The position numbers and the translations under genes are program-made. DNA of 12,534 nt. It comes from Porphyromonas sp. GTDB taxonomy: Bacteria; Bacteroidota; Bacteroidia; Bacteroidales; Porphyromonadaceae. Below are positions 1-6,807 of the stretch, piece after piece; position 1 is the first letter of the stretch; each line of letters begins with the position of its first letter. The notes under the pieces are model-generated. The model ran no database searches. It saw nothing but the letters and a program-made list of their open reading frames with translations, and had not been told where the DNA came from. The stretch lies in the NCBI GenBank assembly GCA_029983495.1, contig JASBZJ010000033.1, forward strand, positions 1 through 12,534, read 5' to 3'.

Positions 1-35
1 CAAGGTGTAGAGTTAGTACTTCAAGCTTTCCTTCC

Positions 36-93
36 GAGCCTTCGAACGGTGTGGTATTATTCCTCATCGTTATACCACAACTTCGTAAGGCTC
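36..93. repeat. Imperfect inverted repeat, 22-base arms
   Basis: The arms at 36-57 and 72-93 are imperfect reverse complements. Their outer 7 bases (GAGCCTT / AAGGCTC) and inner 8 bases (TGTGGTAT / ATACCACA) pair fully, with several mismatches between, around a 14-base loop. As RNA this would form a long hairpin just upstream of the promoter of the next gene. It may be the terminator of a gene lying to the left of the window, but the sequence after it (TTATTTG) is only a poor U-tract, so that role is uncertain. Confidence 0.5.
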
Positions 94-114
94 TTATTTG
101 TCAGTAACTCTTTG

Positions 115-122
115 TAACTTTG
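115..122 (+). promoter_or_regulatory. Bacteroidota -7 promoter element upstream of the PpiD-like gene
   Basis: TAACTTTG matches the Bacteroidota sigma-70 -7 consensus TAnnTTTG exactly, 32 bases before the start codon. A TTTG at 97-100 could be the -33 element, although the spacing is shorter than usual. This would give a short leader of about 25 bases. Confidence 0.6.
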
Positions 123-153
123 CCTTCCGTAGAGAAATATATATCAACCAAAT

Positions 154-2313
154 ATGGCTACACTTCAAAAGATAAGAAATCGCGCAGGGCTACTAATAAT
201 AGTTATTGGCGTAGCCCTCTTAGCTTTCATCATCGGAGATGGACTCCGCTCCGGACGATCTGTTGTACAAGGCGACAGGCAAACTGTTATTAATGTTGAC
301 GGCAAAAAAATCGGGTACGATGTTTATCAGGAAAGGCTCCGCCAAATGACCGAAGCCGCCGAAGCTCAGGGAATGAAGCTTTCGGAAGAAGATCGAATCC
401 GTTTGAACAATCAGCTTGCTCAGGAATTTATTCAGGATGCTGCCATCGAAAAAATCCAAGAAGAAACTGGTATAAAGGTTACCGGTAAGGAGTTTTACGC
501 ACTTATTAGTGGCAATGGCGTAATGCAAAACCGTTCGGCACAGCAATTCTTCCAACAGATGGGTATTAATGCTAATGACCCTAAGGCTATAAGCGATTTC
601 CTTTCACAAATCGATTCAAAAAACATCGAAAAGCTTCCTAATGAATACCAACAAGCTTATGCACGTATAAGCCAAAATTGGAGTAACCTTACATCCAGCA
701 TTATAAACGAACGCATCATGCAGAAGTATAGTGCAATTATGGCTCGTAGCTACACTTTAAATGATATTGATAAAAAGTTCCTTGCTAGCGATGTAAGCCG
801 TTCGGTTGCTGTTGTACGAACTCCATCGACCGCTTATACAAACGAGGAGGTAACGGTTAGCGATGCTGATATTAGTACTTTCTATAAAGATCATCCCCAG
901 TTCTATAAGTTACAAGCTCCGTACAAACTTGTAGATTACATTAGCTTGCAAATCCGCCCTAGTCAAAAGGATTTTGCCGATGCACAAGGCAATATGCTAA
1001 AGGCTAAAAGTGAACTCGCTGCTACAAATGAGGAAGAAACTGTAACAAGGAATTATAACGAAGGTTTTGCCCCCAAGTTCTATCTTAGCGAAACCGAAAT
1101 TGGTATGCTAGGGTTGGCGGAGCCTTTGGTTAGTTTTATTAAGTCTGCCGAAGTTGGTGCTGTAAATACGCCAACATTAGCGAATGACCGTTACGACTTA
1201 ATTAAACTAGTTGATAAAAAGCAAGGTCCCACAACAGTTGCCGCCCAGGTTATTGTTCTCGATTCTATTAATGCAAAGCATATCGATAGCCTCGTAAATA
1301 CCATTAATAACGGAACAAAGACCTTCGATGAAATGGTGGCTACCTATTCAATAGACCCCGAAACAAAGGCAAACAATGGCTATTTAACGACCCATAACCC
1401 ACAAACAGGTATTGCCGAAAGGAACCTTTCTCACAGTGTTGTGTCTCGCTCGGGGCTCGATACCCTATTTAAGGTTACCCCTCAACGTGCATTTGTTATG
1501 GGCGAAGGCAATAACAAAGTTATTATGCGGGTAGCTGAACTTGGCGAAGTGGGTAACCTCTATAAAATTGCTTATACACAAGTTCCCGCAATCTTTTCAG
1601 ACGAAACCTACCGTAAGGCACACAGTAAACTAAATAACCTTTTAACCAAGGACAATAGCAACTTCGACCAAATGGCAAAGGAAGCCGAAGCTGAAGGTTT
1701 ATCAGTATCGCGCGATGTAGCTGTAGCAGCTTCGAGCGAAACATTGGGTTCTATTCCTTCTTCCCGCGAGGTGGTAAGTTGGGCTTTGCGTGGGAAGGAA
1801 GGCGATGTAAACGACAAAATTTTCCGATGTGGAGATGATTACCTGGTTATTGCCCGTATTGGTAAAGCTATAAAGGGCGACCTTGTACCCTTGAGCGAAG
1901 TGAAAGAACAAATAAAGAATCAGCTTGTTGCTGAAAAACGTGGAGACTTATTTGCTAAAAACTTGGCTAGCAAAAATATTACATCGCTCGAAGGATATGC
2001 TACCGCAATGCAAAGCACTATTGATACCTTAGCGAATGTTACCATTATGCCAAACGGACAAATGCCTGCTGAGTTTGCTGGTGAATCATTCGCTACTAAG
2101 GTTGGAAGTATTTCCGCTCCGTTCCGTGCTCAAACCGAAGTTATGGTAGTTAAACCTCTTGCAGAAAATAAGGCTGTTACCACAAGTTCACAAACTCGTG
2201 ATGCACGCCTCGAGCAAATGCGTAATGGCGTAGGTCAGTCGCTTGGTTATCGTAGTTTTTTAAGTATCATTAAAGGCATGAAGATTACCGATAACCGTGG
2301 AAATTTCTTCTAA
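154..2313 (+). CDS. PpiD/SurA-like periplasmic peptidyl-prolyl isomerase chaperone
   Basis: This 719-residue protein fits the Bacteroidota family of membrane-anchored peptidyl-prolyl isomerases annotated as PpiD-like or SurA N-terminal-domain proteins, usually about 700-720 residues. A short basic N-terminus (KIRNR) precedes one transmembrane segment at about residues 12-29. The rest should lie in the periplasm and help newly exported envelope proteins fold. Residues about 45-200 form a helical SurA_N-like chaperone region. Residues about 358-462 look like a parvulin (PPIC/rotamase) domain, and about 465-575 resemble a second, more diverged one, followed by a helical C-terminus. The parvulin parts are divergent, so I infer a chaperone role more firmly than isomerase activity. 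The ATG lies 32 bases after a good promoter element in an A-rich leader without a clear Shine-Dalgarno sequence. A strong terminator at 2403-2457 separates it from ftsX, so it appears to be its own transcription unit. Confidence 0.85.
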   Translation: MATLQKIRNRAGLLIIVIGVALLAFIIGDGLRSGRSVVQGDRQTVINVDGKKIGYDVYQERLRQMTEAAEAQGMKLSEEDRIRLNNQLAQEFIQDAAIEKIQEETGIKVTGKEFYALISGNGVMQNRSAQQFFQQMGINANDPKAISDFLSQIDSKNIEKLPNEYQQAYARISQNWSNLTSSIINERIMQKYSAIMARSYTLNDIDKKFLASDVSRSVAVVRTPSTAYTNEEVTVSDADISTFYKDHPQFYKLQAPYKLVDYISLQIRPSQKDFADAQGNMLKAKSELAATNEEETVTRNYNEGFAPKFYLSETEIGMLGLAEPLVSFIKSAEVGAVNTPTLANDRYDLIKLVDKKQGPTTVAAQVIVLDSINAKHIDSLVNTINNGTKTFDEMVATYSIDPETKANNGYLTTHNPQTGIAERNLSHSVVSRSGLDTLFKVTPQRAFVMGEGNNKVIMRVAELGEVGNLYKIAYTQVPAIFSDETYRKAHSKLNNLLTKDNSNFDQMAKEAEAEGLSVSRDVAVAASSETLGSIPSSREVVSWALRGKEGDVNDKIFRCGDDYLVIARIGKAIKGDLVPLSEVKEQIKNQLVAEKRGDLFAKNLASKNITSLEGYATAMQSTIDTLANVTIMPNGQMPAEFAGESFATKVGSISAPFRAQTEVMVVKPLAENKAVTTSSQTRDARLEQMRNGVGQSLGYRSFLSIIKGMKITDNRGNFF

Positions 2314-2402
2314 AACGATGTACTTGCTAATACAATGATGAGGTTCCTTGTTCTCTACAACTCTCTTTGAGGGTATCATAGGAACATAATATTGTTATTA
2401 CA

Positions 2403-2457
2403 GCATAAAAAAGGCTACACTGTGAGACGAAAAACTCAGAGTGTAGCTTTTTTATGC
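2403..2457 (+). terminator. Strong rho-independent terminator after the PpiD-like gene
   Basis: The arms at 2403-2426 and 2435-2457 pair almost completely (one bulged G and one mismatch) around an A-rich loop. The right arm contains six T residues and the left arm a matching A-tract, so it could also stop transcription on the - strand. It lies about 90 bases past the stop codon. Confidence 0.85.
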
Positions 2458-2535
2458 GCATCGCTTTTCCCTAAGACGGTAACCTGCCAGCAGTTGCCGA
2501 GCTTCACTTGTCGCTTAATGTTGCTCAAAATAGAG

Positions 2536-2543
2536 TACCTTTG
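2536..2543 (+). promoter_or_regulatory. Bacteroidota -7 promoter element for the ftsX cluster
   Basis: TACCTTTG matches TAnnTTTG exactly and is followed by CA, the same TACCTTTGCA string that precedes the tRNA-Thr gene on the other strand. It sits after the terminator and 72 bases before the ftsX ATG. No good -33 element was found at the expected spacing. It is the only clear promoter seen for the five-gene cluster. Confidence 0.6.
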
Positions 2544-2615
2544 CAAGTAGCGTTCCCTCCAAAGAATGTTTTTTTAGGAGTGGCGGAGTATCAACAACGA
2601 CTAAAGAGGAGCAAA

Positions 2616-3500
2616 ATGGCAATAACGAGAAAAGAAAAACGCATAAGAGTATCGCTTCGTACACGAACTGTAGCTGTAGTAAGCATTGCTTTACCACTTG
2701 TACTACTTGGCTGGATATGCTTGGTTAAGATTATGCAGGAAGGAATAAAAAAGCAAGTACAGGAGGATTTTACGTTCACGCTTATGCTCGAAAAGGATGC
2801 TACCGATGCGTCAATAAATCTTCTTACATCAAAGCTAAAAAAACAGCCTGCCATAAAGGACGTAAGGTACATATCACCCAGCGAAGCTGCCGAGGAGGTT
2901 GGCAAGGAATTAAACGAAAACCCAGTAGAAGTATTGGGGTATAACCCATTTTACCCTAGTATTGAACTTAATTTACATGCTCGTTATGCCAATCGCGATA
3001 GTCTGCCTAAGGTTGATAGTCTTATCAGAACGCTTGGTGGAGTTTCGAACTTTGAGTTCCGTGGCGATGTGCTTGACGAGGTTGATGCCGTTATAGAGAA
3101 ACTATCGTTGGTATTATATATCGGTATAGTGTTGATGCTCGTTATTGCTATCATTCAAATGAGCAATACAACACATTTGCTAATATACGCACGTCGGTTT
3201 TTAATACGTTCGATGACATTACTGGGTGCTCCATACCGCCAAATTTGTAAACCTATTTTGCAAACAACCGTTTTGAATGGTTTGTGGGGCGGAATACTTG
3301 CGGATGTACTTGTTGCAGGCTCATTGTGGTTAGCTGCCTCTTATATGAGCGATGCCGTTCTTCGCTATGCTCCAACCCCTTACCTTATTGGTATTGCTAT
3401 ACTTTTGCCACTTTTGGGCATATTACTTTCGTTAATTACGGGGTTGCTTGCCACACGACGATATATTCGTATGGATGGAAGTCGTATTATACTCGGATAA
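2616..3500 (+). CDS. ftsX: Cell division protein FtsX, ABC-transporter-like permease
   Basis: FtsX is the membrane partner of the FtsE ATPase; together they control peptidoglycan hydrolases at the division site. The 294-residue protein has the family layout: a basic cytoplasmic N-terminus, TM1 at about 19-40, a periplasmic domain at about 45-160, and three more membrane segments at about 166-184, 216-242 and 256-280. The stretch IRSMTLLGA at about 197-205 matches the conserved FtsX segment after TM2. I chose ATG 2616 because an AGAGGAG Shine-Dalgarno sequence lies at 2605-2611, four bases upstream, and because a promoter lies inside the longer frame that begins with TTG at 2508. FtsE is not in this window. 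DUF3098 and uppP follow closely, which makes a cell-envelope operon likely. Confidence 0.9.
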   Translation: MAITRKEKRIRVSLRTRTVAVVSIALPLVLLGWICLVKIMQEGIKKQVQEDFTFTLMLEKDATDASINLLTSKLKKQPAIKDVRYISPSEAAEEVGKELNENPVEVLGYNPFYPSIELNLHARYANRDSLPKVDSLIRTLGGVSNFEFRGDVLDEVDAVIEKLSLVLYIGIVLMLVIAIIQMSNTTHLLIYARRFLIRSMTLLGAPYRQICKPILQTTVLNGLWGGILADVLVAGSLWLAASYMSDAVLRYAPTPYLIGIAILLPLLGILLSLITGLLATRRYIRMDGSRIILG

Positions 3501-3532
3501 ACCTCTTGCCCTTTAATATTAAATAGGCTACT

Positions 3533-3772
3533 ATGAACAAACTACTTTTCGATAAACGAAATTACATCGTAATTATTACAGCATTAGTATTAATCGTATT
3601 AGGCTTTGTACTTATGCATGGCGGTAAAAGCCCCGATGGCGTAACATTTAACCCTAGTATTTTTGCCCCACAACGCATTACCGTGGCACCTATTTTATGC
3701 CTTGCTGGCTTTGTACTTATGATCGTGGGCATAATGCTTCCTCGGAAAAACAAACCCAATAAACCCCAATAA
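3533..3772 (+). CDS. DUF3098 family small membrane protein
   Basis: This 79-residue protein matches the DUF3098 family, which has no established function and which I know from Bacteroidota in this same position between ftsX and uppP. It has two hydrophobic segments at about 11-28 and 52-69, joined by a polar loop containing GGKSPDG and the stretch FNPSIFAPQR, and it ends in a basic tail (RKNKPNKPQ). A two-span inner-membrane protein with a short periplasmic or cytoplasmic hairpin is expected. It starts 32 bases after ftsX and ends 12 bases before uppP, so it is probably co-transcribed. A link to cell-wall synthesis or division is inferred from neighbours only. Confidence 0.8.
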   Translation: MNKLLFDKRNYIVIITALVLIVLGFVLMHGGKSPDGVTFNPSIFAPQRITVAPILCLAGFVLMIVGIMLPRKNKPNKPQ

Positions 3773-3784
3773 ACAGTTTGCGTT

Positions 3785-4642
3785 ATGAGCATTCTCGAAA
3801 CTATTGTCCTAGCCATCGTGGAGGGGCTAACTGAGTTTTTACCTGTTTCGTCGACGGGGCATATGATCGTAGCTCAAGGCATAATGCATATGGAATCGAC
3901 CGAATACCTTCGTGCGTTTACGGTAATGGTTCAGTTTGGGGCAATACTAAGTGTGGTTGTTCTTTATTGGCGTAAATTCTTTACAACGCAAGGCGCAATT
4001 TCTATCGTTGGAGAAAAGCGTCCAGACACTAAATCAGCCCAAAATATTCCATCGGTTATTCGGTTTTATTTACTAATAGTAATAGGTTGCATACCTGCAG
4101 CAGTAATAGGGTTATTATTAAACGACTACATCGATAAGCTCCTTTCGGACGTAACTATTGTTGCAGCTATGCTTGTTGCTGGAGGGGTGTTTATGATTTT
4201 TATCGATAAGTTATTTACACATTCTTATAACAGTATCGTAAAACCGCATAACGCTTTTGTTGTTGGTTTATTCCAGTGCATTGCTATGATACCTGGGGTT
4301 TCGCGCTCAATGGCAACTATTGTAGGAGGGTTGCAACAAGGTTTAAACCGAAAAACAGCAGCTGAATTTTCCTTCTTTTTGGCTGTTCCAACTATGCTTG
4401 GGGCAACACTATTAAAGGCTTATAAGCTATATAAACAGTTCGGGGTAGCTGTTTTTGAACAGAATGCTACGACTCTAATATTAGGCAATATCATAGCCTT
4501 TATTGTAGCTATGCTTGCCATAAAATTTTTCATACAGTTCCTTACTAAATATGGGTTTAAGGCTTTTGGTTGGTATCGTATTTTTGCTGGAGCAACCATA
4601 CTTATACTTATGGCATCAGGGGTAAACCTCACTTTAAACTAA
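3785..4642 (+). CDS. uppP: Undecaprenyl-diphosphate phosphatase UppP (BacA family)
   Basis: UppP removes a phosphate from undecaprenyl diphosphate to regenerate the lipid carrier for peptidoglycan and other surface polymers; the family is known for bacitracin resistance. At 285 residues it has the usual length and is mostly hydrophobic helices. The first signature, EGLTEFLPVSSTGH (residues 14-27), contains the catalytic glutamates E14 and E18 and histidine H27. The second, PGVSRSMATI (170-179), contains S173 and R174, corresponding to the essential Arg174 of the E. coli enzyme. All key residues are present, so the enzyme should be active. It lies 12 bases after DUF3098 and 4 bases before truB, with no terminator between. 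Confidence 0.96.
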   Translation: MSILETIVLAIVEGLTEFLPVSSTGHMIVAQGIMHMESTEYLRAFTVMVQFGAILSVVVLYWRKFFTTQGAISIVGEKRPDTKSAQNIPSVIRFYLLIVIGCIPAAVIGLLLNDYIDKLLSDVTIVAAMLVAGGVFMIFIDKLFTHSYNSIVKPHNAFVVGLFQCIAMIPGVSRSMATIVGGLQQGLNRKTAAEFSFFLAVPTMLGATLLKAYKLYKQFGVAVFEQNATTLILGNIIAFIVAMLAIKFFIQFLTKYGFKAFGWYRIFAGATILILMASGVNLTLN

Positions 4643-4646
4643 ATTA

Positions 4647-5423
4647 ATGGCTTTAATAACACCTACAGTGTACGATCGTAGTTCGTTCGATAAGGGCGAA
4701 CTCCTGCCTCTTATTTCGGGTAGCATTATCCCTTTTAACAAACCACTCGATTGGAGTAGTTTCGATATCGTAAATCAGTTCCGTATTAAAGCCAAACATT
4801 GCTTAGGAATTAAGAAGTTAAAGGTTGGACATGCTGGAACTCTGGATCCTAAAGCAACAGGGCTTTTAGTACTATGTACAGGCAAAGCTACCCGAAGTAT
4901 AGAAAGCTTAATGGATGGAACGAAGCAATACGTAGCCGAACTTAAGATGGGAGCGACAACAGCTTCGTTCGATAGCGAGCAACCCGAAAATGATTTTTTC
5001 CCTTGGGAGCATATTACACGCGAAAAACTTGAGGCTGTGATGGAAAACTTTACGGGAACTCTTATGCAGCAACCGCCTCTTTTCAGTGCAACTTCAATTG
5101 GGGGGAAGCGTGCATATAAACTTGCACGTAAGGGTAAGGAGGTTGAACTCCCTTTTAAGCCTATAACCATACACAAATTACAATTGCTTAGCTTTACTCC
5201 CCCATATGCAAAAATAGCAGTTACGTGTAGCCGAGGAACTTATATTCGTAGCCTTGCCCGCGATATGGGGATTGCCTTGCAAAGTGGTGCTTACCTTACA
5301 GCACTCGAACGAACACACTCGGGGAACTTTTCACTCGAACATGCTTTTTTTGTTGATGATATTCCCCAACTGCTTGAACGCTTCGACCCTAACGAGCTAC
5401 AACTTATTCAACCTCATCCCTAA
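4647..5423 (+). CDS. truB: tRNA pseudouridine-55 synthase TruB
   Basis: TruB converts uridine 55 in the T-loop of tRNAs to pseudouridine. The 258-residue protein carries the catalytic motif GHAGTLDP at 61-68, with nucleophile Asp67. It also has FNKPLDWSSF (30-39, motif I), KQYVAEL (93-99) with the stacking Tyr95, PPLFSA (143-148), and GTYIRSLARDMG (197-208) with Arg201. An N-terminal extension of about 25 residues before motif I is longer than I recall for typical Bacteroides enzymes. The start is supported by the 4-base gap to uppP. One oddity is the segment after PPLFSA, which reads TSIGGKRAY where many family members have a lysine (SA-x-K-x-x-G-x-R); here the lysine position is serine. The catalytic core is intact. 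It is followed 7 bases later by the pabB-like gene. Confidence 0.96.
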   Translation: MALITPTVYDRSSFDKGELLPLISGSIIPFNKPLDWSSFDIVNQFRIKAKHCLGIKKLKVGHAGTLDPKATGLLVLCTGKATRSIESLMDGTKQYVAELKMGATTASFDSEQPENDFFPWEHITREKLEAVMENFTGTLMQQPPLFSATSIGGKRAYKLARKGKEVELPFKPITIHKLQLLSFTPPYAKIAVTCSRGTYIRSLARDMGIALQSGAYLTALERTHSGNFSLEHAFFVDDIPQLLERFDPNELQLIQPHP

Positions 5424-5430
5424 GCATGTT

Positions 5431-6408
5431 ATGTTTAATATAGAAAATAGCAAAAGCGTTTTTGCAAAAATGAATTCTTTGGGGAATAGTAGATCCCCTT
5501 TTTTATTTGCTTTTAGCTACGATCTTAGCCAGGCTTTTATTATTCCTACGCCTCTTGAGCAAACCGAAGTATTGTTCAAAACCCCCATAGCAAGCAATAT
5601 ACCTAACAATTGCTCCTCGGGGCAACAATTACAATACTTCGAGGCTCTACCAATTCCTTTCGAGCAGTACGAGCAGAGCTTCGAGATAATTCAAAATGGC
5701 TTGCAACGAGGTGATTCGTTTCTCGCAAATCTTACCGTTCGTACGCCTATACGGACGAATTTAACCCTTGACGATCTATTCTTTCGTGCTACAGCAAGGT
5801 ATAAAATACTTGTTCCCAATAATTTTGTATGCTTCTCGCCCGAAAGTTTTGTTTCGCTTAACCTCGAAACACAACGCATAGAAACTCGCCCCATGAAGGG
5901 TACAATCGATGCTTCATTGCCAGAGGCTGAACGTATAATACTTTGCGATGAAAAAGAAACAGCCGAACATTACACTATTGTTGACTTAATGCGTAGTGAC
6001 CTAGCTCGTATTGCAACAAATGTTTCGGTTGAAAAGTTCCGTTACATAGACCGTCTTACAACAAGTAAGAACACTTTACTACAGGTAAGTAGCCTAATTG
6101 CAGGTAAAATAATTACGCAAAACCTTGGTGATATATTCGAAGCTCTTTTGCCTGCGGGTTCGATTAGTGGAGCTCCTAAACAAGCTACATGTAAACTTAT
6201 TAATAGTGCTGAACAGGAGCCACGTGGCTTTTATTCGGGAGTATTTGGTTACTTCGATGGGAAACAACTTGATAGTGGTGTACTTATCCGCTTTATTGCC
6301 CAACATAACGGAATGATGTATTACCATAGTGGTGGAGGAATTACTATAAATAGTCGAGCCAAAGAAGAGTATAACGAGGTTGTTGCCAAAGTTTACATAC
6401 CGCAATAA
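5431..6408 (+). CDS. pabB: PabB-like aminodeoxychorismate synthase component I
   Basis: This is a member of the chorismate-utilising family (PabB/TrpE/isochorismate synthase), and the short Bacteroidota form of about 325 residues points to PabB. That enzyme makes 4-amino-4-deoxychorismate from chorismate and ammonia for folate synthesis. Key motifs: CFSPESF (134-140), RPMKGT (153-158) with Lys156, KETAEHYTIVDLMRSDLAR (175-193) with Glu179, PAGSISGAPK (241-250), RGFYSGVFGY (265-274) and GGGITINSRAKEEY (301-314). I chose ATG 5431 because the protein then begins with the ...FAKMNSLG...SPFLF pattern seen at the N-terminus of this family; the open frame continues back into truB, but that part is shadow. 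The start lies 7 bases after truB. The glutamine amidotransferase (PabA) and lyase (PabC) partners are not in the window. TrpE is less likely because the protein is short. Confidence 0.85.
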   Translation: MFNIENSKSVFAKMNSLGNSRSPFLFAFSYDLSQAFIIPTPLEQTEVLFKTPIASNIPNNCSSGQQLQYFEALPIPFEQYEQSFEIIQNGLQRGDSFLANLTVRTPIRTNLTLDDLFFRATARYKILVPNNFVCFSPESFVSLNLETQRIETRPMKGTIDASLPEAERIILCDEKETAEHYTIVDLMRSDLARIATNVSVEKFRYIDRLTTSKNTLLQVSSLIAGKIITQNLGDIFEALLPAGSISGAPKQATCKLINSAEQEPRGFYSGVFGYFDGKQLDSGVLIRFIAQHNGMMYYHSGGGITINSRAKEEYNEVVAKVYIPQ

Positions 6409-6807
6409 AAATAAGACTGTTGCATAATGGTAAATAGCAAGCATTGTTATCGGAATTCTGTTTGATAACGTTCATTGGCATGCTCTATTCTGGTAGTATT
6501 CCCGAAATGACGGCGGTTGCGAAAACACAGCTCATATCGTTATGTGACTCGTTATAAATTCTACGCTCTACTAGCATAAGAGCTTCTACTATACCTTGTT
6601 CCAATAGGGATACTTTCCCTTATAGCATTGCGAATTATTTCTTTAATTTGATTTTATGTAAGGGTCATATCTTTTACTTGATTTTTTTACCAACAAAGTA
6701 ACCCCTTTTGAACCGTACATACTTTTTGAGACTGTACCGAATATCAGCAAAAAAGGTCACTGTAGTATAATACTACAATGACCTTTTAATGGTACAAAGT
6801 TTCTGTT
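6409..6807. other. Non-coding region between convergent genes
   Basis: This 399-base gap separates the + strand cluster from the - strand half. It contains short pairings (GTTATC 6446-6451 with GATAAC 6464-6469; AGGGA/TCCCT at about 6606-6620) and the strong hairpin at 6751-6787. The only reading frame of note is a 45-codon open stretch on the - strand, 6485-6619, which has no family I recognise and no clear start signal. I see no RNA gene or insertion sequence. Confidence 0.7.
6751..6787 (-). terminator. Terminator hairpin of the large T9SS protein gene
   Basis: Arms of 18 bases at 6751-6768 and 6770-6787 pair with one mismatch and almost no loop. On the - strand the stem runs into a T-rich tract (complement of the A run at about 6749-6754), about 20 bases past the stop codon of the large gene. 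On the + strand it ends in CCTTTTAAT, so it may also stop transcription coming from pabB. Confidence 0.85.

Larger units (their letters stand above)
2314..2615. other. Non-coding region between the PpiD-like gene and ftsX
   Basis: This 302-base stretch holds a weak long-loop pairing (GTTCCT at 2343-2348 with AGGAAC at 2380-2385), the strong terminator at 2403-2457, a small GGTAAC/GTTGCC hairpin at 2478-2498, and the promoter element and leader of ftsX from 2536 on. A reading frame in phase with ftsX runs back to a TTG at 2508, but it crosses this promoter and is not part of the gene. Confidence 0.75.

Noticed and set aside
1..117. Open frame from the left edge, possibly the end of an upstream gene
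   Set aside because: Two frames are open over this short stretch, neither looks like a known protein end, and it runs through the inverted repeat at 36-93.
1523..1911. Several antisense frames inside the PpiD-like gene
   Set aside because: They overlap one another and a well-supported gene, and have no recognisable domains.
2508..2615. N-terminal extension of ftsX from a TTG codon
   Set aside because: It contains a TAnnTTTG promoter element and the leader, while ATG 2616 has an AGAGGAG Shine-Dalgarno sequence and gives the normal FtsX length.
3284..3526. 80-codon frame on the + strand overlapping ftsX
   Set aside because: It lies almost wholly inside ftsX in another frame and its cysteine-, tyrosine- and arginine-rich composition is typical of a shadow frame.
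5254..5430. Upstream extension of the pabB-like frame into truB
   Set aside because: It overlaps the truB C-terminus in another frame and has no family similarity; ATG 5431 gives the expected N-terminus.
6485..6604. Small protein of 30-39 residues on the - strand
   Set aside because: No recognisable family, no promoter or Shine-Dalgarno sequence, and a length expected by chance.
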